DNA of 64,000 nt from Paraconiothyrium sp. Pb-2020 (Eukaryota; Ascomycota; Dothideomycetes; Pleosporales; Didymosphaeriaceae), in contig JAJUBI010000002.1 in assembly GCA_022419385.1 (NCBI GenBank), positions 3,844,001-3,908,000 on the forward strand, given 5' to 3'. Below the pieces are notes generated by a model. The model saw nothing but the letters and a program-made list of their open reading frames with translations. It was not told where the DNA came from and searched no databases. Made by a program: the position numbers and the translations under genes. How positions within the stretch are numbered: position 1 is the stretch's first letter; every line of letters starts with the position of its first letter. Of the stretch, positions 1-10,832 are shown piece by piece.

Positions 1-1514
1 CACTACGCCGAGCGTGGCTTCGAGGGCGGTGTAGTTTACGATTGGATGCCACTTGGTCACTGGGTGAAAATGGCGTTGCACGCGCAGGTTGGTCACCGCA
101 AGGCTTTTGGGCTTCTGAAAGTGCGAGCGGTGCAGAAAATGCGCTTTATTTCGGGGGTTGCGATGGTACCGGCAAGCAACGAGATGTCGCATAAGGGTCC
201 TCCATGTCATTCCACCCTGCCCGCCATCGCCGAGCATACACCAGTGTGTGAGAAAGATTGACCGCCTCTCACAACGTGATTCCAAACTGATTTGCATGAC
301 CCGAAGTTACCGATCTCCATCAGCCTGCTGAGCTCGACGAATGCTCGAGCTCTTTGCCCCCACGACGACAACGTGGGTTCCCTATGATGCGTCAAGTTCG
401 ATGAAACAAGGCATCTGGATTTAGAGAGGTGCGGAGGTAGAAGCTTTGTTGCACAGTACTTGGCCAGAGCTTGACATGTGGCGCATATGCTTCAATTGAA
501 GAAATTTGTTCAGCCGCGTTCGAGCCCAGCTGTCCGCACTTCGGTGATCGATTTGCACATGGTGATGAGATGGAAACAGGCGTAGCGGCGCAAAGTAGGT
601 GGTCTCTGATTGTGACTGCATCCAGATTCCGAGATGCTCGATGTGATTGAACCAGGTACAGAAATATCAGATCATAGCTGGATCCCAGACACTTTCAGTA
701 CTTCGTGACCGACCTCGAAGCGGCATATAACAGATTCTCACATATAACGTATATCTCCTCGCGAATCAGTGCATGAAGTGCTCCTAGCTCCCAAATTCGA
801 GCTGCTGTACGTAACTTCGTTGGTCGATAAGTTAGATCATGTACTTCACCAGCACACCAGACCTTTGATTTTGATCTTCAGCAGATGATCTGGATGGAAC
901 AGCGTCCTTTGACGATGCTTTGCAGGTACGGCGGGTTAATAAAAGAACGGACACCTCGACCTGATGTTGTGGTCCACCTCAACGGTGATTATCTCACTTC
1001 GCACTTCGTAGGTTGATGTGAGAAGATTAGGAGATCGGGTAGCCGAGAGACCGGCGCGGGGGGAGGACCGGTGACGGCTCCGATGCAAGCGGTGAACGGG
1101 CCGAATTCTTAGCGCGTACCGCCACTTGGGCACATTGAGTGGGAGCTTGAGACTCGACCGGTCTACACTTTGTTTCTGCCACACCACAGCACAAACGTGC
1201 GCCACGTCTCTTGTAGTTTCCTGCTCTTGCCTCGGCTTCTGGCGACTCTTCACCGCAGCAATAATACAACATAATCCTCGAGACCAACTCCACCTTCGCT
1301 TTGATTGCCCCGCGTGTGGCACACGACTCTAGAACATTCACCCACGAGCGTTCTCCAACGTGTATACAGACCTTCAAATATCACACTCACCAACTGCGCC
1401 CCCTACAGAAAGCCCCCGGGCGCCTTCAATAGCCCCCAACTTCTCGCGCTCGTGTACAGACATCAACATCCACCAGACCTTAACTCCGAAACACACCACC
1501 GCGCCGTATCAGCC
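1..1514. other. Gene-free left end and E2 promoter
   Basis: I see no supportable gene here. The open frames are short, overlap on both strands and resemble no family. The last ~150 bases are C/A-rich and lead into the start of the E2 gene at 1515, so they are probably its promoter and 5' UTR. A neighbouring gene outside the window could extend a UTR into the left part. Confidence 0.5.
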
Positions 1515-2075
1515 ATGGCCTCGTCCTCCGCGGCCGCCGGCCTGCTGGCCCGCCAGCTGAAGCAGATGCAAAATGACAAGGACATACCAGGCATATCGTG
1601 TGGGCTGGTAGACAACAATGTTTTTGAATGGGAGGTCATGCTCATGATCAATGACGAGACGAAGTACTACGGCGGTACGTACTGGTCACATCCTCCTATG
1701 TTCAATCTCAGCTAACATGTCAAAGGCGGGTTTTTCCGTGCACGCCTCACATTCCCCACTGAGTACCCCCTCCTCCCTCCTAAGATGCGCTTCGAAACAC
1801 CCCTCTTCCACCCGAACATATACCCCAACGGCGATGTGTGCATCTCGATTCTCCACCCACCCGAGGAAGACAAGTACGGCTACGAGTCTGCAGCTGAGCG
1901 CTGGTCACCGGTGCAAACGCCTGAAACTATCCTCCTTTCGGTGATCTCAATGCTCTCATCGCCAAACGACGAGTCACCAGCCAATGTCGAAGCTGCGTCG
2001 CTATGGCGAGAAAATCTACCAGAGTTCAAGAAGCGCGTACGGAAGTGTGTGCGAGATAGCTTGGAGTTTGAGTAG
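1515..2075 (+). CDS. ubc15: Ubiquitin-conjugating enzyme E2 (UBE2G1/Ubc15 type)
   Basis: E2 enzyme that carries ubiquitin as a thioester and passes it to substrates with an E3. Exons 1515..1674 and 1726..2075 are joined across a 51-nt intron (donor GTACGT, branch GCTAAC) and give 169 residues. The UBC fold is complete: the HPN motif is at residues 82-84 and the catalytic cysteine is C92 in NGDVCISILH. It is followed by the acidic loop insertion (PPEEDKYGYE) found in the G1/G2/R1 subgroup. KYGYE and the C-terminal RVRKCVRDSLE favour UBE2G1 (S. pombe Ubc15) over the ERAD enzyme Ubc7/UBE2G2; this is from remembered family features. The start is the first ATG in good context (GCCATGG). An in-frame AATAAA lies about 260 nt after the stop. 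Confidence 0.93.
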
Positions 2076-3476
2076 GATGTGTCAGACAGCGGTTTTGAAT
2101 CTAATGATGGGGTTTTAGCACGAAAGGGGCATGACATATTGTTTGCACTATGTATGAGACAGCACTGTTATCAAGAAACTGTGACAGATCCCTGCAGGGC
2201 GGTCACGGAGGTAATATTTTGCATGTCACGGTATACATTTTTGTTTCTCATACATGAGCATGGTAGGCAGCAAACGTCCAGCAAGCGAGCGTGCAATACA
2301 TCAGTGGGACTTCAATCGTACTATCCGTGTACCGAGTAATAAATGACCTTCAAGGACACCTGAGGTGTCACCCAAGATGTGGAGATGCAAGCCGGCTCCT
2401 CTTGTTGAGATCTTAAAGGCATGTTGAAGGCTCATCATAAACTGTTTGTAACTGTTCCTTGGAACGTTGTCCTCGTGTGAAAAGCGCTACCTTTTCGACC
2501 ATATCTCTCCCTTTGCCAGCTCGCTCAGACTGGAGGGTGACAATTAACAGTTCTTTGCTGGAAAGGACTTAGTAACAGCAAGCTGCCAAACGTGCGCCGA
2601 GCTTCATCATGCAATCTGACAGCACGATAGCTGCATTTCAAATCAATCCCAGGACGACACATCCTGGCTAGCACCAGTATGATATTTCTATCACGAACCG
2701 AGCATCGTCCCCCAGCCCACCATCAACCCGATCTCTGAGACGCACATCCCCGACTCAACCCATGATACAAGAAAGGTAAACCGACCGGCCGTACCGTGCC
2801 CCGTCCAATGACACTAGCTAGCGATGAGGGGAATTCAACAAGACAGTTGCCATCAAACAAAAACATTAGACCAAAAAAGTAGTAGCCGTGCGTGTAATGG
2901 AGACGCCTCATCCCCTGACCGCCCACCGGAATGAGTAAGAAACAAAGGCAACAGTGACCGGTATAGTGCAGTGGAGAGAGAGGGAAACGACCTGCCTCCC
3001 TTGATAATTCATGATTAGATATTTTGTGGCGCTGGAAATGAATCGATAGAATGTTCAAGGCCACTGTTCGCTCGCCGGAACGCCGCACAAGAACAAAAGA
3101 AGAAGATGGTGTTGAAGATAAATTCGCTTGGACAAGCGCAAACGAAGAGTGTAGCGAGAGAAAGGATTTGTCACGGGAAGAAGAGAACCAGCCACAGCCT
3201 AGCAGATATTCCAGGTCGCCGCGAACAACGGAGGTGCAAGACCCGGACACAGTCGGTGCGTTTCCATATTAGCAGCCTTATGCGTATGCTGGGGCTTTGG
3301 AATTCTTTTGGCAGATGTGTTGACAGATTTGCAGGTAGGAAGAGACTGTTGCAGGATGAAATCCACATCTTCTCACTCCTTCATAGCCGCCCATTTACTC
3401 TATCAACGGGAGACGCCCAATAGCCCAGTGCTTGAGGCTGCTCAAACTTCGGTCGGCCTCGTTTAATGGCCTCATA
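2076..3476. other. Convergent 3' region between E2 and Btz genes
   Basis: No gene seen. The region lies between the 3' ends of the E2 gene (+) and the Btz gene (-), so it should hold both 3' UTRs. An AATAAA at 2338-2343 suits the E2 transcript. The longest open frame (minus, 2723..3250) has no recognisable domain and no splice support. Confidence 0.5.
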
Positions 3477-5591
3477 CTACTGAGGTTGATAGAATGGCGC
3501 TGGTTGTATCTGCTGTGGATAATAGTATGCACCGTCAGGCCCAGGTGTCATCATCCCGCCCATGCCAGGAACTGCGTAACTAGCTTGCGAATATCCTTCC
3601 ATGGGCGGGGCATAAAGCTGCGTCGGATCGACGTAATATGTCATACCATTGGACTCATAGGCCACCTGGCTGGGTTGCACAGCAGGCGCAGGTGCGGGAG
3701 GTGCGGGTGCAGGAGGTGCGGCCATAGGCATTACGTATGCATTCTGCTGTGTGTTTGGCACGAACATAGGCACCATACCACCAGGAGGAATGTACGGAGG
3801 TTGAGCGCCGCTCTGTGGGTAATAGTAGCCCTGAGGCACAGCAAAGTTCTGGGGTTGGTATCCAGGCTGAAAGGGCTGGAAGGCCGGAGCGTGGATAGCC
3901 CTTTCCGGGATATTGGACAAGGGTGTACCTGTCGATGTTTGAATGGGGAACGAAGGCTGTCGGGTGTGAGAATAAAAGGGTTGTGGTTCGGCAGGTGGCA
4001 CTCCTCCATTTGCGTGGGCGGGAATTTGCTGGTGGAACGGCTGTTGTTCCTGCTGCTGCGGCGGATTGAAAGTCATGGACGCCGGTGACTCGATGCCGGC
4101 GACGGAGACAGTCTTCTGAGGACGAGGTTGATGCATGGGGATCTGGCCTTGGGTCCAATTTTCGCGGAAGGTCGGCTTCTGAGGAAGCGGGTAGGGTTGC
4201 TGGAATACGCCAGACGGCGTTGCGCTCTGGGGGGAGATAACGGGCGGCGCACTGGTAAGTTTGGGGCCTCCGGGCGGGAGTCGAACAACTGGACGCGAAG
4301 GATCGTAACCTCCACGAGACATGATAGATCCGGCTGGTGAAACTAAGCTGTCCCTACCCATTTCGCGAGCCATAGATGACCGCCTGCTCATGGCTACACT
4401 TGGCGAGTAGACACTGCCACCATATGCACTCGTTCGTCTACTGGAGAAACCGCCGCCAAAGGAACCGAAACCGCGGCCTCGGCCTCGTCCAAATCCTTGC
4501 TGGTTGGGTCTAAGCGCTCGTGGTATGAATATAAAGGACCGTTCGACCGTTGGGAAAATGTATCGTGGGGCAGATGGGGGTAAAGAGATGCGCACGGGCT
4601 TATCGCGTCGAAGAGGCGGTCGGTGGTTGGGGAGGCGCGTATGTTGTTTGATAGGGACGTTCTGGAACAGGATCGGCTCCTTCATCGTGGGCAAGAACAC
4701 GCGCACGAGTGCATTGTGAGTATGCCGAGTGGTCGAGAAGTTGCGTGTCTGCGGAGGCTTCGGCGCCGGTTGTGCTTGCCCTCTCGCATATTGCTGTAAT
4801 GGCACCGCTCCATGTTGTACAGCTCCACCAGAGTGTGCAGGCTGAGGGTGTGATGGAGCAATCTGAGTGTTGCCCTCGTTGTTGACTGTCTCGTGTAAAT
4901 CGTGCTGCCATGGCGAGTCTGTTGCTTCTGGTGCTGGTTTCCTCATGCTGGCCGGTGCAAAGGGCCCGCCCATCCCTCCGCCTCCTCTCATACCACCACG
5001 CCCACCGAATTGTCGAAAGCCGTTCTGAACAGGCGCGGATCGCTGGTCGTGCATGAAGAAGGCGCCGCGGTTCGGGATGAAGGCAGGATCCGAGTCTCGT
5101 TTCTTCTTGTATTCTTCGTGCTCCCGTCTCTTGCGTTCTGCAAATGTTTCTGAGCGATCTGGCGCAGCAACCGCAGGCGCCGAAGCGCCTACGGTTTGGC
5201 CCGTCTCGAAATCCACCACTTCATCATCACCGGCTTTGTCTGTTATCGTGAGGCCGTTGAGCATTATCTCTGTGTCTTTCGTTGCGGTGAAGGTTGCATC
5301 AGACCGTGCAATGGGTGGGGAAGGGACCCGCCGGCTTGTGACGTCTGCCCGCGGTTTTGCATCTCGAGTGCCATTTGCTTTCCGTTTTGCCTTGCCATCT
5401 GTCAGCGAGGCAGAGCTGTCCACCTCGCTGAGGTCGCTGTTGTCTGCATCGGCGTCTTCGTCCACGTCGCTCGGCACGGAAATGTCGCTTTGGGAATCCT
5501 CAGCGCCCTCAGTCGCCACGGATCTGCTGTCCTCGTCGTCCAGTCTCCTGCGTCGCGCAACACCAGTTTGCCTTTTCCTGATACCGGCCAT
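3477..5591 (-). CDS. Btz/CASC3 (eIF4AIII-binding) domain protein
   Basis: Predicted RNA-associated protein of 704 residues in one uninterrupted exon. The N-terminus is basic then acidic. Around residues 150-185 there is a Btz-type core: ERKRREHEEYKKKRDSDPAF followed by IPNRGAFFMHDQR, resembling the segment with which Barentsz/CASC3 binds eIF4AIII in the exon junction complex. A second constrained block lies at about 297-367 (RLPNHRPPLRRDKPVR, then YIFPTVERSFIFIPRALRPN). The rest is low complexity: RGG/FGG stretches, then a Pro/Gln/Tyr-rich tail. The start is the ATG before MAGIRKRQTG. The frame stays open for 150 more codons upstream, with in-frame ATGs at 5978 and 5840, but that part looks like translated 5' UTR. 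The role in EJC function or translation is inferred from the domain. Confidence 0.85.
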   Translation of the reverse strand: MAGIRKRQTGVARRRRLDDEDSRSVATEGAEDSQSDISVPSDVDEDADADNSDLSEVDSSASLTDGKAKRKANGTRDAKPRADVTSRRVPSPPIARSDATFTATKDTEIMLNGLTITDKAGDDEVVDFETGQTVGASAPAVAAPDRSETFAERKRREHEEYKKKRDSDPAFIPNRGAFFMHDQRSAPVQNGFRQFGGRGGMRGGGGMGGPFAPASMRKPAPEATDSPWQHDLHETVNNEGNTQIAPSHPQPAHSGGAVQHGAVPLQQYARGQAQPAPKPPQTRNFSTTRHTHNALVRVFLPTMKEPILFQNVPIKQHTRLPNHRPPLRRDKPVRISLPPSAPRYIFPTVERSFIFIPRALRPNQQGFGRGRGRGFGSFGGGFSSRRTSAYGGSVYSPSVAMSRRSSMAREMGRDSLVSPAGSIMSRGGYDPSRPVVRLPPGGPKLTSAPPVISPQSATPSGVFQQPYPLPQKPTFRENWTQGQIPMHQPRPQKTVSVAGIESPASMTFNPPQQQEQQPFHQQIPAHANGGVPPAEPQPFYSHTRQPSFPIQTSTGTPLSNIPERAIHAPAFQPFQPGYQPQNFAVPQGYYYPQSGAQPPYIPPGGMVPMFVPNTQQNAYVMPMAAPPAPAPPAPAPAVQPSQVAYESNGMTYYVDPTQLYAPPMEGYSQASYAVPGMGGMMTPGPDGAYYYPQQIQPAPFYQPQ

Positions 5592-6486
5592 GATTTCGGG
5601 GAGAAGGAGCGTTAGGCGGGGCAGAGGCAGGCGATGGGCGGCGAGGTACGTGTATTCGGCCGGCTTAAGGGCGGAGGACGGTGCGTGAAGACTCGGCGGC
5701 GGTAGTGCCCGAGAATGGGGGAGGTCCAAGTGCGGAAGGGCTGCTGCGGGTGCAAGCGCGTTATCGGCGGCCGTAATACAGCGACGATGTAGCGAGGGGT
5801 CGGCTGGAGGGTGATTGTATGGTCGTGCTTTCTTAGGCATCGACAGAGAATGATGGCGCTCAGACCATGTTCTGTTGTCGCGCGGCGGCAAATTCCGTAA
5901 TCGCACCAACACTCTCAGCGACCGTTCGTCGTTGGGGGCACGGGCTCGGGCCGCTACAATTCGGTGCCATTGATGGCCGCGCATCAGTAGCTGATTTTGC
6001 CTGAGCTCCTCGCAATTGACCCGCGATGCGTTCCAAGCCACATGCCGCTACATATTCACGTGAGCCTTGTTCTACACGCTTAGCTTCCTTGCATGCGGCG
6101 CGAACTTCACGGCCGTCAAAGCCACGAAGAGGAAGTCGATAGTTGAAATATTACAGTATATTTATTCTCTGCTATGAGCATGTGCTTGTCATGCCCTCAA
6201 GCACCCTGATACGGTGGTAAAACCCCTCCGAAGAGGTCCGCTATGTGCCATGCCTATGACCTCTCGCTGAACGCCATGATAGTGCTGCTACCGAGGCAAA
6301 AGCCTACGGCTACGAATAACGCCTCCTGATGCATGCACGCGTTATGAAAAGCCAGCTGACCGCACCGGGTATGCAGAGGACCTATCGTCCAAGAACATGA
6401 TATCAAAGAAAGGAAATAGGGGTATTTTACATGAAATCGGAATTGAAATCCCAGAACAACAACCTTTCGCAGACATACGAAGCGGG
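5592..6486. other. Btz promoter and PNUTS-like 3' region
   Basis: No separate gene. It contains the promoter and 5' UTR of the Btz gene (with the open upstream frame to 6041) and, below 6486, the 3' flank of the minus-strand gene that ends at 6487. Confidence 0.5.
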
Positions 6487-9400
6487 CTATTGCTGTGGGT
6501 GGATGAAGGTACATTTGGCACCCTTGTTGCATTTGCCCAGCTCGTAGAATTTGCACGGGATGACCTTGTATGGACCTCTCTCATGCTTGCCACGTTTGTC
6601 ACGGCCATGGGACTCGGCACCGTCGTCAGGGCGCTGCCGTTTGCCGCTTCCGCTGCCATGCTGACTATGTTGCTGAGTATCCTGAGTAGCGTACATAGAA
6701 GCCATGTCTGGTTGCTGAGGTTGAGGGATGAGAGGGTACCCGGGCCAGTTTGGAAGACCCGCTGGAGGCGGTGGAAAGGCCGCATTGCCTGGTTGCGCAA
6801 ATTGCTGGGCCATAGCGAGGATTTGTGCAAAGTCCATTGAAGGCGGGGCCGCTGGTGTTGCCGGTGGTACAGCCATAGGGGCTAACATCGGGTTTTGGTT
6901 CTGGCCCTGACCAAGCAAGCTAAGTATGCTACTGATGTCGGGTGTAGCAGCGGGCGCAGCGGGCGCAGCGGGAGGAGCGGGAGGAGCGGAAGCGGAAGGG
7001 GCCTGAACCGGCGGATAGCCAGCCTGACTCGAATTCGATTGACCCGTCAATTGTTGCACGATGTTGGTCAGGTTGCCGATATCAATAGGCGGTACGGGCG
7101 GCGCAGCGGTTACAGATGTCGCAGACTCGGGTAGCCTGTTCATGACAAGGTCAGGCGGTGAACCGAAAGTGGTGACTGGCGTCTCGGAGGATTGCATCTG
7201 TTGAAGCAGTGGCTCGCGTGGTGACGTCGGAATGTCAGCCGGTCGAGAGTAAAAGATCTCCAATGTTGTTTTCTCATGTGCAACATTGGCATCTCGCTCA
7301 GGGCAGGTGGGTTGTAGCTCACCGCCTCCGTACGGCGCGTAGTTTCTTTTGCGTTCCTCTTCACTGACAACGCTGAAGTCGACTAAAGAAGGCTCCTTCC
7401 ACGGGCAAAATTCCATCTCCTTTTCTTCCTCGTCATCTTCGTCATCCATCTCTTTATGTTGCTTGAACATACGACCTTCCCCACCGATGTCACCAGCATC
7501 CCGGACAAAGTTTTCATCGTGGCCAGTCTCTTCTTCTGGGTCGTGATGGAAATATTTGATGCTGACGAGGGCATCACCTGGACGGAACTTTACCCGCAAG
7601 TGACGTCGGGATTCCTTGCGCAAGCGTTTGGCCTTCTCCTCAGGCGTCTCCGGCGGTAGCTGCTTTTCTGTCTTAGAAGGTGCTGCCGATTTCTCTTCTT
7701 TGGGCTTCAACAACTCTGCCATCGTGTCCTTGAAAGAGAATGCGGGCTTCGCAGCAGATGCTGCAGCAGGTCTTTTCGTTGTAGAAGCGGATAGTGAAGA
7801 CTTGACAGCGGGCTTTGTGGTGGATGCGGAAGCGGAAGCGCCAGTGGGTTTCTTGCCGGCCGCATTAAGCGAGGCGAACAGTGAAGATGGCTTGTTGGTA
7901 ATCTTGATGCCTTGAGTTCGGACAGGCGCCGGCGCAGGTTTCTCGCCGGGTCGCTTCTGTTGTGTGGCCGGAACAACTTTTGAGGTACCCATAGCAGTAG
8001 CAGGCTTCTTATCACCGTTTGTCGTGGATTCTGTAGGTTTCACCTTTTTCGAAGGACCCTCGCTGGAATTGCGACTCGCAAGTTGTGGTGCAGGTCGCTT
8101 GACAGGTTTCGCCTCTGCTGTCACATCCATCTCAGGTGGTGAACCTACTTTGGCCTTCTTGGAGCCAGCGGCAGCACCATCCTCTATCTTCTGAATGAGT
8201 ATTTTGTGTCTATCATTCACTTTCTTTTTGAGGACGTTTAGTGCTTTAGACACTTTAGTCTCTTCGAGCATTTCAGTAGTTGTAGTGCCTGAACACCGGG
8301 ATAACATCTCGAGGATAGCAGATGGCAAATCTCCGTCGTAATCTAACACCTTGACCCGATTGGCTAGAAACTGGTAACAGAGATAAAGAAAGCCCTTGAC
8401 CTGACCGAGATGATACAGGACATCGGGGTGAGTGAGCTCTAGCGACGACTTCAGGGCAGACTGCAGCAAATCACGCTGTTCGGCCACACGACGCTTGAGC
8501 ACGGGGAGCTCACCCGTCTTCTTCTGATCTTCAGCCTCCTTCAACGTTTTGCTATCCGACCGCCAACGGCTCTGAATGGTATTGAAAATCTCCCACAACT
8601 GCTTCAAGCTCGTCTTAATTCTCTCTGAGCTTGGTTGTGAGCGGTGAGGATACCAAGATGCTTTGATGATGTCATAGCGGAATGCTCCCTGTGGCTCTTC
8701 AGGTTTCGTTGCTGGCAAAGGTGAGGGCTCTTCCTCTTCATCCGAATAGTCACTGTCATCATCGGACGAGTCGTCATAGCTTTCACTATCACTGACTTCC
8801 CTTTTGAGTACTCTACCAGCGGACAGCTGTCTGGTCGGTGCTTTCTTGGCCAGCTTCTTGCTGTCAGCCCCCGCTTTCTTGAGGTCTTTCACCGACTGGC
8901 GGGGCGTGTATATCGGGAGAGCAGCTGCGAAGGTTAGACATGATATAATCACTCTCGATAGGCAAACAATCTTACTTCTATTGGTTGGGAGGTGAAAGGG
9001 CTCAGTACCCAACGTCACGAATTTATTCAGAGCAACTGACTTGGTAGCCTTTATCAACGCAGCCTGATCAAAAACGTAAAACGAGCCAGATGTCTTGCCC
9101 TTCGGAATCTCGTACTCGGGAACAGCTATGGGCTGGACAAACGGTTGATGGACAGGACGCTGGACAAATGTCTCTGCTGTTGGCTTGGGCACCTGTGATC
9201 TGAGTCAATGGGCGTTCACATGAGCGAAGGGTGTGAACTTACTTGGTAAGAGGGTGTCACACGTGGATCTTGGGCTTGGGCCTGCAAACCGTGCTGCAGT
9301 GATTGCGGAGTTACGGTGGTTGGTCGGCCTTGTGGCGGTGTGTTCTGCGCGGAGAGTTGATATGGCGACTGCGGTTGCTGGCGCATTGCATTGCTCAGAG

Positions 9401-9728
9401 AAGGGTCGACGTTTGCGGCATGTCCATAGTTTGGGGGAGCGGCCTGGTTGCCAAACTGGCCATATTGATACGGGGAGGCGGTCCGGCTGGACTGGCCTTG
9501 ATTCACATACGGCGAGCTTATCTGGGTGTATGGCTGGGTCGGGTAGGTGTTGTGGTGCCAAGTTTGTGCTGGGGGGTTATCGGGCACCAGGGCGGCATGT
9601 TGTAGCTGACTGTTCCACGACGGCGCGTCGTACTGGTCAATAGAGTAGATAGTTTGGTAGGGCGAGTTCGAGTACATGTGCTGGCCCTGCAGCGGGAGTT
9701 GTTCACCAGGCACGTGAGCGGGCGCCAT
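6487..9728 (-). CDS. PNUTS-like protein: RVxF motif plus C-terminal CCCH finger
   Basis: Large nuclear-type protein of 1046 residues. Exons on the minus strand: 9728..9243, 9192..8976 and 8924..6487, with introns of 50 and 51 nt. The N-terminus is Gln/Pro/Tyr-rich. A Ser/Asp/Glu patch precedes a helical region, then a Lys/Ala/Pro-rich linker. RVKF at residues 678-681 matches the PP1-docking RVxF motif and is followed by an ordered segment (IKYFHHDPEEETGHDENFV). A Pro/Ala-rich region leads to one zinc finger at the extreme C-terminus, C1025-x7-C1033-x5-C1039-x3-H1043. This order (helical N-part, RVxF, ordered segment, C-terminal CCCH) is that of PNUTS/PPP1R10, the PP1 partner in transcription termination. 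Homology is my inference; a TFIIS-type N-domain is not obvious. The second intron is 3n long and stop-free, so the frame alone does not prove it. Confidence 0.72.
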
Positions 9729-10832
9729 GATGGAGGTTGTCAATCAGCCTTATTGGCCGGCCCCACAGTGTGCCACGGCAGCGGTCTGGATGCGGCAGAA
9801 GGGATTTATGCGACAATGACTAATGCACTAAGCGCCAATCGGCCTCGCGCTGACTCACAGGGGTGAAGAGGGCCGGTTCGGGAAATGCGCCCAGGTGAAA
9901 GGCCCGTAATACTTCCGAACTGGGCGGTAGCGCAGGTGTTGCTGAGTCTGTCGGGGTCTGCTGCAAGTCCTGCGCGCAAGAGTGTCGGAGCAGATGCTGG
10001 CGAGGGTGAGACGCGCAGGCGCTTGCTGGCTGCCACTGTCCAACGCGCACGCTGCCGTCGCCCGCTGTCCACGGAGTCGTAGCCTTTGGATTTATTAGGC
10101 GGCACCTAAGCCTGGCTATCTGCGACGCGAACACGGCGGGTGCGTCACTTGACGTATCGCACCCAGCTGCACAGCACGGCGCGAACGAGACACGCACGCT
10201 GTTTGTCGCCCGCGAAGAGCTGCTCTACGCTTTGTGCGATGGCCCGCTACACGTCCGGGAAAGCCCCGCGGTGTCGTCGCAGCTGTATTAGTACAGACGC
10301 TGGGTTGAGTGTCACTGCTGCCCTGCCCTTCCTGCGTCCTGCGCCCAACAAAGCCGCCACCAGCCAGACCTGTACGCACGACTCGCTCACGGCGAGGAAA
10401 TTGAATCTAGCTTGAAATTCAAACGCCCTTATTAAGTGGGCAAAGGGTCACTGAGAAGTGGCATGAAGCGGAGAGAAGGGAAGAAGTTGCGTGGTGTCGC
10501 CGGGTGAGGTGATGAGTGTAAGGAGAGAGGAGGTGCGACAGCGGGCAGGCCTCTTTTTCAGAGCCGGGCGGGGGCGCGCGCCCGGCTAGCCGCGATGTGG
10601 GAAGGCGCTTGGCACGCTACGCCCGGAGCAGCCTCGCGCGCCGCGGTGATGCAGTTGCCAGGTGTAGCTGTGGACATTTTGTAGAAGCTCCAGGCAGCGC
10701 AATTACCCTGTAGCGATAGCTTCTTGCGCCTTACTCCCTGCTGCATTGTGTTTGCATTCGGTCTGCCACTCGGACTGCCTGCGCATGAGGTGATCGAACC
10801 ACGGGCGGGCGCCAAACAACACCACCACCACC
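9729..10832. other. Divergent promoter between PNUTS-like gene and SLY1
   Basis: About 1.1 kb, GC-rich. Several overlapping frames of 60-125 codons exist on both strands, but they are composition artefacts without domains. Probably the two promoters and 5' UTRs. An (ACC)n run lies directly before the SLY1 ATG. Confidence 0.5.

Noticed and set aside
3432..4088. 218-codon plus-strand frame
   Set aside because: Antisense shadow of the Btz gene; its Arg/Cys/Leu-rich composition reflects Pro/Gln codons on the other strand.
9806..10415. Overlapping open frames of 87-125 codons on both strands
   Set aside because: They are in a GC-rich promoter gap, overlap each other, and show no domain or splice pattern.
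10780..10815. GGTTCGATCACC on the minus strand resembles a tRNA T-arm
   Set aside because: T-stem does not pair fully and no A box lies upstream.
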